In this document: positions 9,862 to 22,570 of the stretch, one piece after another
Layout: every line of letters starts with the position of its first letter
Numbering within the stretch: position 1 is the stretch's first letter
Source of the DNA: Echinarachnius parma
Taxonomy: Eukaryota; Echinodermata; Echinoidea; Clypeasteroida; Echinarachniidae
Direction of reading: 5' to 3'
Length of the DNA: 64,000 bases
Assembly: GCA_037951105.1 (NCBI GenBank)
Contig: JBAMJV010008309.1
Location: forward strand, 1 to 64,000
The notes under the pieces: generated by a model
What the model was told of the DNA's origin: nothing
Databases searched by the model: none
What the model saw: the letters and a program-made list of their open reading frames with translations, nothing else
Position numbers and translations under genes: made by a program

Positions 9862-11796
9862 ACTTTGATAAATTGATCGCAACAATAAGTAATACTAGAA
9901 GCAGTAATACTAAATATTTGGACTTAAATTGTGTGATACATACTGAAAATTGTAATATGATAATATGACTTTTCAACATGCAATATGACATGTAGGGTGA
10001 TGTGAGAAAATGTAATTTTAAACAAGTATGCATTAATTCGTACCTACAACTGTTGTTTTTTACCTGAATATTGTTAGGAATTTAGATACATGTAATTTGA
10101 TAGTCTTGCAACCCAGTTACTGACCTCTATATTTCCCCATGTATATTCAGTTGCTTCTGTGTTCTTGTACTGATTACACTCCGTCACTTCTCATTATTAA
10201 CCAATGTGAATTAATTCCCTCTAAACCTTCACCTATACAATGCCATTCATATACCATCGCCTGACTGCTTTTCCAAAGTTTACCTTTCCATTGCCTCCCA
10301 TCATGACTTTGTCTTCTTATGCGCATATTTCATGGTAAACATTAACCTCTCTCAAAAGCGGTGATGTTCTGTAATGTCTTTAACGTTACCCTGCCCCTCG
10401 CTCATGAACTTCACGCATATTTGGTATAATACCGTTCATTGTGTTGACCCTTCCCTTAGATGTTCGCTTGGCTTAGTTTAAGCCTTGCAAAGTGTATAGA
10501 CTAGTATATTTCTAGGAAGTATGTACATTGAAATATTAAAGCGCTAGAGGTTGTTCTTTAGTGCACTGAGTTCCCTCTTAGTCAGTACCCAGGGGGCAAA
10601 ACCTATTGCCTGTTGTAAAAATGTGGTCACCAGAAATGGCTTCTATGACCATGTCGGATCGTAACAACCTCGCGAACTAGCTACTGGGAGTTCACAGTTT
10701 AAGTTTCAAGAAAACCCCATCTAATACACTAAATCGTGTGTTTTAGCACTGCTGATTCCAGCTGGTTATTTCATTGAGGTTTGTTCCTAGACTTTCATCG
10801 TTTTATACCAAATTTTAATATATTGCATCTTTGTTTACTGTGTGAGACGTCGTTACGACGCAATACGTCACATACCGACGTGAAATTCCTATAAAGGGCT
10901 CAACTCAAATATGTATAAAAGGCAACACAATTATTATATTAATGAAAGATATGTTATGTTTTGACCTTTAAAAACGTAACTCGCATGTTAGATAACTACT
11001 AAGAGCATGATATAATGAGCATAAGTATGTACATCAATACACAATAACAAACATAAGCAATAAGAAACCATGACATACAAAAGAATATGAGTGATTAATG
11101 TGTTAATTTGTTTAGATGTTGTTAAATAAATACGGTATATCAAATGAACGAGAATGTGTCCTCAAATCACACATTAAGCTTATCCCTTGAATAAGATAGA
11201 CGGGAGGAAAGAAGAAGTGTTCATAAGACCGGCCTTTCATCAATGGACTCCAAAACAAAATTATAATCGAGGTCTACCCACCCAGTTTGGACGAAATGCG
11301 TATGTAGACTTACATGGCACGTATGAAGGCGAGTCTGATTCTAGGTCAAAATGAGTTACTGTACATCGTAAAGCTTGCAAAAGAGGTGTAACAGACATGA
11401 ACATAGTTGGCTCATATGACCTTCTAGAAACACAACCTAGCTGGACTAGCTGCTGAAAGCCGCATGAATGAGAACTTGAAAAGCATCTACGAAAACCCCA
11501 CTGAATGCAGCAAACTGTACACACAGAGTTGAAGTGTATGCTTTCTCCATATTATGGTGCATCTCAATTTATCCAGCCCATACTATACATCTGGTCAAAA
11601 TCGTGTCATCAGGGATAACGAGGTTGTGGTCAATGTAAATGAACATCGACCTGTACAAGAACAGTGTTTGTTGATGCAATGTGCGCCATTATGTCACTAG
11701 CCATCGCATAAAGGTGAAGCGTTTGCAGTAGTCACTGAATGGCACGCACATCTGCATCTCATGTCATTCACTTGTGTAGTTACATATATATATATA
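9862..11796. other. No recognisable gene
   Basis: Probably 5' flank of the ankyrin-repeat exon. The minus-strand frames at 9839-10033 and 11261-11524 show no family resemblance. A TA run precedes the element that starts near 11797. Confidence 0.4.
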
Positions 11797-12171
11797 TATG
11801 GTCGATTCCAACGAAAAGTGTACACGGAATGTTCAGACCTATTTGATTTTTTTGAAAGGTCCTACAATCTCGATTTTTCTTTGAGCAGATGCATCTTGGC
11901 AAGACCTTTCGCGCCATACAAAATTTGTGACCATTGCATTTATATTTTTTTCTACAGGAACAAAAAACATGCTATTTTTGACCACTTTTGAAAAAAATCT
12001 CTTAACGTTTTTTTTGAGCGGTTAAAATCTTAGAATGAAGACTTGATACGAATTGGTTTATTTTTACATGGGAAGTTGTTGCATATGTCAGGACTCATTA
12101 TATGAGTTTTTGTAACTAACTGGCAATCATGTGATTTTTAGTGATTTTTTACCTAGTGGTAAATTTTAAGC

Positions 12172-12968
12172 GTTGCCTACGAATACATTTTTTAGCACTC
12201 ATAACCTTATTGAAAAATTCATCACACTATTGAAAATGTGTGCTCAAATTAAACCCTCATGTGTCTGCTATTGAAATGCATTATCAAAAATCCTAGTGTT
12301 TTTATTGTATAGCCGTCAGAAATGTCAAAAGCTGAAAAGGCCCGTTTGGTAAAAAAAATGGCATTACCTACGTATACACTTCATCATGTCGTAGTTTCAA
12401 TACGTATGTAGATTAGTGAGAGATAACTTAGTAACAGATGGAATATAGCATAACGCTAATATGTGCAAGGATTTATCGTTTTCAAATAATGATATTAGGA
12501 GATATTCAACAAAATGTGTTGCATTCGTAAGTAACTTTTAACAAATTAAACGTTACTTACGAATACAAACATGACATAGAGAGTTTGATTCCTGCGCTGA
12601 CATTATTTCAAACTGCAAAATAACGTAGATATTTTGGCTATTTGAAGAAAATGAGCGTGTTATCGTATGAAACAAATTTCCTTTTCATGCGTTATAATGT
12701 TCATATTTTGGGGCATTTAGATTACGAGCACACCAGGTTAAAAAAGTTACTTTTTTTGCCTCATTTAACATTAAACGATCTTCTCCTCCTTGTTAAACAA
12801 GCGTAATCATCATATTAATAAATGAATGTATGTGTATGATTCGAAGGCATCCTTTGGCAATATATTAAAATCAAAATAACGATAGTCAATGCTTTAATAA
12901 GAACATTAATGTGGCATTTTATCATGGGGACACTCTGTATTCGTAGGTAAAATGTACTCGTAGGTAAC
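12172..12968. repeat. Left cluster of GTTRCCTACGAATAC motifs
   Basis: Six copies in 800 bp: 12172-12186 (+), 12363-12377 (+), 12523-12535 (-), 12552-12566 (+), 12936-12950 (-) and 12954-12968 (-). The pair 12523/12552 forms an inverted repeat around 16 bp. The motif core CCTACGAATA is strongly kept while the surroundings are not related between copies, which suggests selection on the site or spread of the motif itself. Confidence 0.75.
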
Positions 12969-14619
12969 AAGACAAAAGTAAACTTTCGGATATTAAAGCC
13001 CATTTGTATGTCACAATCAACCTGATAAGTGTGCGCTTTCTAAATCCGACCAGATGCTATCATCATCTAGAGTTTCGACTGAAAATATGATTTATTTTGT
13101 TTACAAAGTTTCGAATACACAAAAATAATGATGTCATCATTGATTTTTTTAATCGGTTAATACAAAAAAGTGTTTAAAAACCACATGCATCTGATGGCCC
13201 ACTATCTGCATCAAGATGATCAACCCATTCGACCCAAAAAAGCAATTGCGGTTGTTCGAATTGCATTTTGGTATTTTTGTCTATGAAATTTTCCTTGTAA
13301 AAACATATATCATGGAGTCTGTGTAGCCTACATGGTATCTACGTTGACGTATGCACTATGATTTTGGGCGAACAGTTGTATATAAGCCACATGATAAGTC
13401 GACGTAATCGATTACTTCGTATTCCAATCACACGAGAGATTGAATCAGATATGGCTCTTTATAAAGTGGCTAAAATACCGAAGAACACACCATTTGATGT
13501 CTTAATATACTATATAAAGATGGTAAGAATGATATGTATAAAATGGCGCTTCATGTAATACATTGGCTCAATTTTGTTAAATTATTTATCTCACAGTCAC
13601 AATACACCCTTACCCCCTCCGAAAATTTGAATTGAAAAACAATCAATATGTTTCGCCTAACTTCCAGCTATACATGTACCTTATCCCAACCGTTCTCCCA
13701 TTACCTCAGATATATACTTTTTGTATCTTGGGTAGATAGAAAATTCGATTATTTTTTGTAATATCGCAATTGTGTTTTAGTTAGTATATCTATAAGATGA
13801 TACAAGTTATTAGCATTTTCTTTATTTAATATTTATATCACATATAACAAGAGCATGTACACTGAAATATTGATACTGTTAAACAGGTTATGATTGCTAT
13901 AAAGATTTATTTAACGGCCATTTTTGTTGCTAAAAAGTAAAATAACGTAATTGAAAACAATGATGATGCCGTGCTGTGATGTTTTCATAATGCTGCCGTT
14001 TGATTGCATTAATATTATTGCAGCATTACATAATGTACACATACATCTCCAAGAATAACTTCGTTTATAATATTCTTGATAAATGTAGCACATAATAAGA
14101 TTAACCTTATATTTTAGCACAATACAATAATATACTGTAAGACACAAAACTGGAAACAATACGAGTTAATCTTAGAAACATTCCAATTAAATTGGAGGGT
14201 TCGAATCAAACTAAGTAAGCTGTTGGGATATGCAGGATTGGCCAATGTGTTTCATAAATATTCAACCCTTTAAGAACATGATAAGAGCGCTGTATGAACT
14301 GTTTTTTAGAAATCTCAAATGATCTTTTATTGCATTTATCAAACAGATAATATATTACCACTCATCGTTTGAGCAATCGTTTCAAATGTATGTTTGTCAT
14401 TTTATGTGCACGCTGATGTACACATTATACAGTGATTCACCCAAATATCAAAACAAATATAGCCTATGCCCTCTCTTTCTCAAATTCGTGTTTTTATAGC
14501 TATGTCAGGAACAGTATATATTTACAGACCATAGGTATACAAGTTGTTTTTCGTATAGTCAAAATACAGTAATTAACTTTGCCTACTACAGGTATCTTTG
14601 GATATATGAACAAAATAAT

Positions 14620-15367
14620 GTTACCTACGAACAAACTATAATATTCGTTTCTGTATTACCCAAATGTATCGTATCCCTAGAAATTCCAGATTAAACATTT
14701 TCTTACATAATGTTTGCAATATCCATGATGTGGATACTACCGATCAACATTAGGAATTCAAATCTATAGTCAGGTTTAAATGTCCAAATGTTCACATTGA
14801 ATATATATTTTGTTTTGAGGACACCACTTATGGTGTCAGTGTAAATTTGTAAGAAGTATTTTTACACCCAATTGATTGTAAGGACATTTGAATGATCGTA
14901 TATCACTTAGAACTGACAAGGGACCCCCATATTTCGTGACAGTCACTGTGAATAAAAGGTTTTTGTTACCTACGTATAAAGTAAATTACATGTTGCCTAC
15001 GAATACTTATTTTTCACGTACATTGTATATGTGTCATATTTTTGCGCACAAACCTAAATTTGATATTTTTGGAAAGGGTATTTCCCACTCTTTAAGATAG
15101 TGGAAAATAATTTTGATTCACATATTATTAAAGAGATTATGAAAAGTGATACAACCTCATGTTTTTAAGACAGGAAAATCTCAACACACTAATAAAACAT
15201 TCGAACTTGAAAATTTATAACAGAGTGATGTTTAAAACACAATATGTGAATGTATTCCATGATTAGCATCTTATAGATGAAATAAAAGCATATGTTTGCA
15301 TGAAGCAGATTGATTTGGAGTTCCATAATCACATTTTTAAAGTAATTCATCTGCATTCGTAGGCAAC
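14620..15367. repeat. Right cluster of GTTRCCTACGAATAC motifs
   Basis: Four copies: 14620-14632 (+, ends GAACAAA), 14965-14978 (+, CGTATA variant), 14992-15006 (+, exact) and 15353-15367 (-). They mirror the left cluster across the element. Confidence 0.7.
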
Positions 15368-15659
15368 GTTAGGAAATGTACCATTAACTTCTCAATGCCA
15401 TTACCTGGCCGTTCGGAGAGATTAGTGATGGCACTTTTTTTCTAGTTATGGTTCACATGTCTACTTAACATGTGCAAAAGGATTAACAAATCAAAGCAGT
15501 TTGAAATTCGAACCTAAAAATCTGGCCGTGTACACTTTTCGTTGGAATCGACCATATAGATATTTTATATTTTTTAAATATTTATTTCATCGACGAGGAC
15601 TTTTTAAGTTAAATTTATTTATATATATATATATATATATATCTATATACAGTCAGGTC

Positions 15660-16640
15660 AGCCTGAAGTCTGCTAAACAGGAAGAAGGGTGTGTTCTTTC
15701 CTAATAAACCAAAGTCTATGAAATCAGTGGGAAATGCTCAGCTCCTGATCCACAGGAGTTTTTCACGATATCAAGCTACCAAAACAAACATTTTTAGCTT
15801 AACCTGCGAAAGGTAGTGTGATTATGGACAGCTTGAACCTTAGCTTGGTCAAAGCCTTGTGCATTGGTGGTGGATTCGAAGAAGAAACAAATAGTGTTGT
15901 TCTCACAGTGGGATCTGATATGGAGGTTCCTGCCCTTAGATCTGCACAACAGGCTTGAAGATGGTGTTATAAGGGTCTTACTTTACACATTCTACAACAG
16001 AGTAGTTAACAGAGTCGACAGAGGAGTAATTCGTGCAAATGACATTGACGTCACAAGCTCGTTTCACTGATCTCTCAGAGCTGTAGGTGAGGACAACCAA
16101 TATTTGGAACATATCGACACCACTGGTAAACAAAAAACCTGCCAATGCTTTGAACATATGACATAATCACTCGGACACGATAACTCACAATGGATGTGTA
16201 AAACACCCAAGCAGATCAGTTAAAGTATTCCCATCTGGGAAAACTGAGAGTTTAAAAGTTCTTGAACAATGAGTCAACTCGTTTGAAGCTACTAGCTCCT
16301 AAAGAGGACGCATTTCTCCTTTGTCTGAAACGAGCTTCTCATGCCATCATTGATAAAAATGCGCACATTCCTAAGCCAAACATTTCATCATATCATGTAC
16401 AGAGTTTGAACAGTCGATCAATGATATAAAACTAGTTCGAATGTCAACTACACAGCAAGCCTGGGAAAGACAATATTAAACTGATGTGTTAAATGGTGCC
16501 AGAATAATTGTTCCTATACATGAAGAAAGCGGTTCTATGCTTTGGATTTGCTTTAACTGGTTTACCTTTGTGAAAGGACTACTACTAATCATTCTGTTAT
16601 CATAATGCAAATCAGAACAAATTGGTTTGACACTTTGGTT
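15660..16640 (+). pseudogene. Decayed coding-like segment, family not recognised
   Basis: The sequence is less AT-rich than its surroundings and has several short protein-like stretches in shifting plus frames. Examples are LWRFLPLDLH-type residues near 15920 and NESTRLKLLAPKEDAFLLCL followed by KRASHAII near 16270-16360. Stops and frameshifts are frequent. The P-x-x-x-A-F-L-x-x-x-K-R-A arrangement is reminiscent of a segment in uncharacterised transposon-associated proteins of marine invertebrates, but I cannot assign it with confidence. Low confidence overall. Confidence 0.25.
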
Positions 16641-16866
16641 CCCCCTTGCAGAATGTTACTATATAGGCTAGTTTTCCGACCACTTCACATACTGCCGGTT
16701 GTCTTGAACAGAGTAGTAGGAATATAGGACTGAACTTAAGATTTCCCTACGAAATCTTATATATCAAGCTGGCTACCCCTTCCAAAAGGCCGTGTCATGC
16801 GCAGAACTTCATTGCTATGGCTTGGTGCAGCTGTTTTTTCTCTTTTCTTCTTGAGACTCCTGTTAA

Positions 16867-17112
16867 AGGGACTTAGTAACATTGTCCAAATCCTAAAAAA
16901 CCGATTGGAATTCTAGCGGTTCCCTCATACCTTGTTGTATTCGTATTGACAATACAATCTTGGGACAGGTCTCGGTTTTTCAAATTTCCATTTCGTTAAC
17001 AAATATGTACGATTGAAGTGTTCAGATAATAACAACTATTTTCATGTTTGCTCATTACTCGGCCATGCAACGTCAATTTGAGTTGATATTTTTACACAAT
17101 ACCCTGTGGACA
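16867..17112 (-). mobile_element. TTAA-flanked MITE family 1, truncated copy
   Basis: After TTAA (16863-16866) the end reads AGGGACTTAGTAACATTGT. The body is the reverse complement of the right two thirds of the copies at 33760 and 56580, sharing ACACTTCAATCGTACATAT-like and CCACAGGGTATTGTG segments. The other end is lost at the ATA-rich boundary near 17112. Confidence 0.75.
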
Positions 17113-17170
17113 TATAATAATAATAATAATAATATGAACATTTATATAGCGCAGCTACTATAAATATATA
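17113..17170 (-). repeat. (TAA)n and GCGC-TATAAATGTTCATATT tail
   Basis: On the minus strand the piece reads from a hairpin-like GCGCAGTAGAG region through GCGCTATATAAATGTTCATA into ATT repeats. This is a common 3' terminus of invertebrate LINEs/SINEs. It probably belongs to the minus-strand LINE that follows. Confidence 0.5.
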
Positions 17171-17479
17171 CTCTACTGCGCTTAAATAACTATCTAAATT
17201 AGATATCTAACATATCAGATAACATTAATTTCCATTGCATCAATCATTCATCATTGTTTGCACATGTCAACAAAGTTACTAGATCTCTTTAAGCTGTAAA
17301 AGTTGTTGAACGTCATAAGTCTTGCTTTTCTCTCCTTACTGAAAAGACCATGTTAGTGCTCTCAAACACCGTCTTTTCACGTTGGCGAGGTTTTATGTGA
17401 CCTGAACACTGCACATTTGATATGGTCATAAAGGAATGTGCTGTTGTTGTGTACGGTTAGGTTTCAACAGCTATTCATC

Positions 17480-18340
17480 CCCTATGACACGAAATAGATA
17501 ATGATGTGTGTTGGATAAACTGATGAATAAAGGTGCAGCATATATTTCAACTCAGCAGATATGAGTCGTGTGGTGTATTGAGTGTTTTGTCGATGAAGAC
17601 CGTGTTTTTGTTTAATATACGTTTGATAAAAAGTCGTTTTGTATAACAAGAGCTCGCCCTTCCCCAAACAAGATTATAATAATCCAAATAAGGTAACACA
17701 AGGGCGTTGTAGAGGGTAAACAATATATTCACAGGAAGAAAGGGACGAAGTGTTTTCATAATATCTACTGACATACTAACTTTACTACAAACATAATCAA
17801 TATGATATTTCCATGATAGCTTATCATCAATCAAAACCCCTAACCGATTTACTTTGTGCACTTTTTCCAAATACATATCATCCAATTTCACTTGAATATC
17901 AAAATCAGGGGGACGGCCATTTTTCAAAGAAAATATCATAAATTTACTCTTATCAAGATTAACTGACAACTTATTCGCTTTAAACCAGTTTGAAACCTCG
18001 TGTAATTCACGAGTAACAATATTACCAAGTGTCATTATATCATTATGAGAAACAAATGTTTTTGTATCGTCGGCATACAATATCAAATGCAAACATTGTG
18101 AGGTATTATAGCAATATCATTTATATCAAGAAGAAACAGTAGGGGCCGAGTATTCTCCCTTGAGGGACACCACAATTGACAGATAAAGATTCGGAATATA
18201 AATTATTAAGATAAGTACGTTGTTTTCTTCTGGAAAGATAATTTTAAACCATTCATACTGGACATTATTATCATCAACAAATATATCAGTTCTTTCTTTA
18301 AAACGAATTTGATCATTTATATACCATCATAATCGTCTTC
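17480..18340 (-). pseudogene. LINE RT, palm and thumb part (minus strand)
   Basis: The minus-strand frame 18092-17547 contains ILYADDTKTFVS, the RT catalytic Y-A-D-D motif. It is followed by NWFKANKLSVNLDKSKFMIF and then GVLIDDKLSWKYHIDYVCSK. Upstream, after a frameshift, come VNCGVPQGRILGPY and D-I-N-D-I. Downstream LRPFLPVNILFTLYNALVLP, then Y-L-D-Y-Y-N-L-V-W, is the usual thumb region. This is the distal half of the LINE whose proximal half is at 19640-20790; repeats and a MITE separate the halves. Frameshifts make it inactive. Confidence 0.85.
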
Positions 18341-18344
18341 AGCA

Positions 18345-18960
18345 TATCAGGTCACATATAAACCGCCATCAAGATAATAAATAGGCAAACTCAGTCAACT
18401 TTTATAAACAAAATATAGCCTTGGCAGTCATCTTGGACGGGGCAGCCATCTTGGATTTTCGTAATTATATTGGTCCGTTTGTATTGCAGTCGTTTTAGAT
18501 ATATCAATTAACATTTAAATCGACGCCAAGATTATTACAATCAGCCAACTCAATTTTTATATAAAAAAGAGCTTTTTGCGACAATCATGTATACATGGCT
18601 GCCATATTGGAATTATGTCATCGGACGGGTTTGTTTATATCACCATTATTTTTAGCATAATCAAGAAACATAGACACCAAGATTATCAAAACCGACCAAC
18701 TCAGTAAATTTTTATATACAAAAGTAGCTTTTTGGCATCATCGGGAAAAATTGCAGCCATCTTGGAGTTTGGCCACGAGTCTGTATGTATCACCATTGTG
18801 TAGAGCATATCAATAAACATATAAAACGACACCAAAATTATTCAAATCGGCCAACTCAGTAAGTAGCTTGTTGGTGGCCATTTTGGAAAATGGCCGCCAT
18901 CTTGGATTGTCGGTTGGCTAAGTGTTTTTTTTTCTTGAAAAGAGTCCCTAAGGTAGCCTA
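18345..18960. repeat. Tandem array, about 150-bp units with GCCATCTTGGATTTT
   Basis: Four degenerate units can be seen through the recurring block GGC(A/C)GCCATCTTGGATTTT at about 18444, 18596, 18753 and 18892. Each is followed by a GTATCACCATTAT and CGGCCAACTCAGTAA segment. The last unit holds GCCGCCATCTT, a perfect core for the YY1 factor. The array lies inside the broken LINE. Confidence 0.7.
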
Positions 18961-19044
18961 CATACCAAGTTACTGGCTTGTATTAAATTGTGAATCATTA
19001 TTCAAATTCAACTTCAAATTAATATTTTATTAACACTCTTTATA

Positions 19045-19637
19045 AACCGAACACAAAAAGTAACTTCAACCCTAAGCAATTGCCCATAATTGAATAACCG
19101 ATTATTGTTTCAAGGTGTCATGTTACCACAATATTGACACAGTTGTTATCATCAATATTTGCAAAAATCAGATATATTCATTACTTTATGGCTGAATGAG
19201 CACAGATTAAAGACAAAATGGCTAAATTCAAAAGTCACAAGGTATTGCGCGTGCCTGTACATTGTTGTGAACCCGCACATGTGGCGAAATGCATTGATCA
19301 TGGTTTATGAAACAATCTGTTTGATATTCCATTCATTTTTATTTTTGTTTGGGCAGATGTGGTGAAATTAATTAATTGCAATTGTAAAACAGTGCATTTT
19401 TTTAATTTTCCAACTCTCAATAATTTGTAATGATGATAATACTTTTGCGAATTTTGAAATATGACTATTTTCTCTGTAATGTGTGCTCACTCAACCATGG
19501 ATTAATGATTACCTCTTAATTGTTCACATTGTTTTTCTCAATACCATATGGATATATTGGCAAGACGAAATCTTGAAACGATTCTTGGTTATGAAATTAT
19601 GGGGGTGAAGGGGTAAAGTTACTTTTTGTGTTCGGTT
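19045..19637. mobile_element. 593-bp MITE with TA target duplication, inside LINE
   Basis: The terminal inverted repeats AACCGAACACAAAAAGTAAC are followed by TT on both sides. They are bounded by TA at 19043-19044 and 19638-19639. The interior is AT-rich and non-coding. The TA duplication points to the Tc1/mariner superfamily. It interrupts the RT of the minus-strand LINE (19640-20790), so it inserted later than that LINE. Confidence 0.8.
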
Positions 19638-19639
19638 TA

Positions 19640-20790
19640 GAAACATTACAATGTACAATATACATGCCAAGGTGACATTACACAGTAAAATATTGTTGTT
19701 TGGAAATGATATTGCAATTAGTAAAAATATGAAAAGGTGGTTATAAACGGCTCTCTCTATATTTTTTTTGAAAATATGGGAAGCAAAGATATCGGCCGAT
19801 AGTGTGTTAAATTTCTTTTGACCGTTTGTTTTTAACTGGAATAACTTTGGCATTTTTTAATTTGTCTGGTATAATACCCTTACCCAAAGAATTGTTAAGT
19901 ATTACACTTAATGGATGGGATGTAATATAAATAACATTTTTCAATAAATCAACATTTACATCATCATAACCACAACTTTTATTATTCCTTAACTTACTTA
20001 CAATATCAACTATTTCAGTGGGTGTTATTGGGTTAAAAAAGGCTGTGCGTAGATTAAAATCAATATTACTCAAAGTTTCCTTATCAACAATTTCATTATC
20101 AAAATCATCAGTCAAGCTTGGTCCAATGTTAACAAAATAATAATCAAAAAGATAGCACAGAACAACCTTATGATATACAGGCTGTTCATTACACATTACA
20201 AATTCAGGCAAATTATTCTTCTTAGTATTCTTACCAAGGCTTTTCTTTATCAATTTACATGTTTTTATAATATTCCCAGAGGCATTTTTTAATTTTATTT
20301 TTAAATATTCACCTTTAATATTCTTAATTCTATCATTCACCATATTTCGATAATTGTTATATTTCTCTTTCCTATAATCCGTTTGTTTTCTCAAGTATTT
20401 CTTATAAAACTTACACTTCTTTTTACACAATTTACGCAGCTCTTTAGTATACCATATGTTATAATACTTTTTACATTGAACATATTCTTTCAAAGTAAAA
20501 TTATTACAATTAAAAAACAGTTGTCCTCTTTAATCCATATTATAATTAGCCTAATTGATGATAATTGCAGATTGCTGGTATCTCATAGTGAACTTATTGC
20601 AGTATAATTTGTACTCAAACTCCGACAATTTGTATGGAGATAACTTAAAATATAATTCATATTAGATGGTAAATTAAAAGATTTCAAACAAGAACTAAAT
20701 TCCTCTGGCGTATAACAATACGTTTCAGGCTCATAATCGTCATCGTCTCCTGTAGGTGGACTAATAATGTATGTATACCATTTGGTTCAA
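19640..20790 (-). pseudogene. LINE N-terminal part: endonuclease start, linker, RT entry
   Basis: The 228-residue minus frame (20493-19807) holds the linker between endonuclease and RT (SWYTKELRKL-like W-Y-T-K-E-L, many K residues), then TPTEIVDIVSKLRNNKSCGY, then D-D-V. It continues with LSVILNNSLGKGIIPDKLKN and AKVIPV, the RT entry motifs. After a frameshift the next frame reads FNTLSADIFASHIFKK and then IERAVYNHL, the distorted NYRPISLLP and ERAVYNRL block. Upstream near 20680, residues NYILSYLHTNCRSLSTNYTA are the typical start of an endonuclease domain (L-H-x-N-C-R-S-L), but most of that domain is deleted. The whole is a dead CR1/Jockey-like LINE. Confidence 0.8.
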
Positions 20791-21089
20791 TTATCATTTT
20801 TATTTTAAATTATTAAAATCTGCTTCGCAGCCATTTTGAAAACGGTGATGTACATAAATAAAAATGACGAGTATAAGCAACACTTTAGATAAATACAAGT
20901 AAAACAAAAAGCGAGTAAAACATACTAGCAAAGTTAGAGAAGTTAAACATATTAATACTAAAACAAAGTATTAAAAGTGTAAGATGCACAAGATGTATAC
21001 AACAATAACAAGAAATTGGATGTCAAGAGAATAAATTGCTTTTTTAAAGTATCAACTAGATTTTGAATTCGTCACTCTTGACGACTTAA
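20791..21089. other. No recognisable feature
   Basis: AT-rich sequence without identifiable coding or repeat structure. Confidence 0.4.
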
Positions 21090-22272
21090 GGTTATACGTA
21101 CTGAAATTAAGATATGATGATATTGACTTTTCAACGCGTAATATGATGATATTATTACATTTACTTGGCATAAATGAGGTATGAATTAGAATCTACAACT
21201 CTTCGTACAATTGTTACGAATATTGAAAGAAAATTGGGGGTTTATTGACTTTAAACAAAGTTATGGGTGATTAAAAAAAGTTTGTTTTTACCATATTTTT
21301 CCAATTTGCGTGGGAGCGTAATTTTGACTTTGACGCGCGCGTACTCCATAATTATAAGTCCACAATTACTAAAAATGATTGGGTATGTTAAGGAAGGTAT
21401 ATGGATTGCAAAACATGTAAAAAAAAGCCGAATGTGTACTCATCTACGTTACGCGCGCAAATACGCGCGGAAGACAAATCACACTTCTATAGAGACACAC
21501 TATATAGTTCATATTCATATTGTGGACAGTTTTTTACCTCATTTCTTTTTTAACCATAACCTCAGCTACAACATATCAAAATTTTGGAGAAAATCGATGA
21601 AGAATAAGCGAGATATGGGCAGAAGTTTAATGTAAGCGATTTTAAATTCGATTAAAATCGGTTAAAATTCGTATTTCAACTCAATATGATGGATGACCTT
21701 ATAACATTTACTCGGCATCAATGAGATATGAATTCGTATCTACAACTCATAATTTATCTGAATATTAAAGAAAGATTTGTTGTTTGTGGAGGTTTAAAAA
21801 AGTTATGGCCGAATGAAAAAAAGATGTTTTTACCAGGTTTTGCCATTTTGCGTGCGCACGTAATTTTGACTTTGACGCGCGCGTACTCTGTTATTCTGAG
21901 TCAAGAATGGCTCAAATCGATAGAGTGCATCAAGGAATCTATAAGGAGTGCAGCACAAGTGAAAAAACGACATTTGTCCTGTTCAATTGCGTTACGCGCG
22001 CAAATATGCGCGCGCCGACGCGCACGCTCGGACATATTTGAAACGCTTAAAATTGTCTGAAACATTATAGTTTATTTTGACATTTTTTTCATTTGACGGA
22101 CGCGTACACGCGCGTCTCCGAGTGTTAGCCCACGCGCATGAACTTAAAAGATGACGATTGACCTAATTGATATTGATGCGAAGTTTGAAGTGCAATTGAT
22201 GATGCATGACTGAGTTATGATGATTATTGAAATTTGACAAAATGGCGTCCTGATGACGTCACAGTGATGTGA
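21090..22272. repeat. CpG-rich dispersed repeat, two degenerate tandem units
   Basis: Two related units (about 21100-21660 and 21660-22160) share GTAATTTTGACTTTGACGCG followed by CGCGTACTC. About 130 bp later both have CGTTACGCGCGCAAATACGC. In an otherwise AT-rich, CpG-poor window the CGCGCG clusters stand out. The frames at 21267-21635 and 21728-22060 are read-through of this repeat. The repeat resumes at 32461, showing that the large element between was inserted into it. Confidence 0.65.
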
Positions 22273-22484
22273 CCACTGACCTCTACTAATGGACGGGCGG
22301 CTGCACGTTGATTGGCCATTCAAAAATGAGGCCGCCGCGCGCGCACGGCGGCCATATTGGGACCATCATCATGGACCGTGATAACCCGCTGTTGATAGTG
22401 TGTAACATTCGTAAACATTTTTCAGATTAATTTTACCAATTGTTCTCGTTAGATAATAAAATGTTGATTGTATTCTGATTAGGG

Positions 22485-22570
22485 ATGGCACATTACATGG
22501 AATTTGGCTGTACAAATCGAAATGATAATGACATACAAAAGGCTGAAATCACGTTTCATAGGCGAGTTGT
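22485..22570 (+). pseudogene. THAP-domain-like remnant, one per tandem unit
   Basis: The frame from ATG reads MAHYMEFGCTNRNDNDIQKA and then E-I-T-F-H-R. THAP zinc-binding domains, found in P-element and Kolobok transposases, start with C-x(2-4)-C and have G-C-x-N-R and I-x-F-H-R in these places. Here the first cysteine position is not C and the frame soon ends. The same sequence occurs at 25167, 27861 and 30574. This is a short match and could be fortuitous. Confidence 0.4.

Larger units (their letters stand above)
11797..15556. mobile_element. 3.76-kb DNA transposon relic with scattered 15-bp motif
   Basis: The ends are matching inverted repeats. The left one reads TGGTCGATTCCAACGAAAAG then TGTACACGG from about 11799, and the right one is its reverse complement ending near 15554. 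Flanks are TA-rich, so the target duplication (TA, ATAT or similar) cannot be resolved. The interior is about 70% A+T with no frame over 90 residues, so the copy cannot encode a transposase. Its special feature is a motif with consensus GTTRCCTACGAATAC found ten times in both orientations. Forward copies lie at 12172, 12363, 12552, 14620, 14965 and 14992; reverse copies at 12523, 12936, 12954 and 15353. They fall into two groups, roughly 0.4-1.2 kb from the left end and 0.2-0.9 kb from the right end, so they may be subterminal transposase-binding sites. The superfamily is not recognised. Confidence 0.75.
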
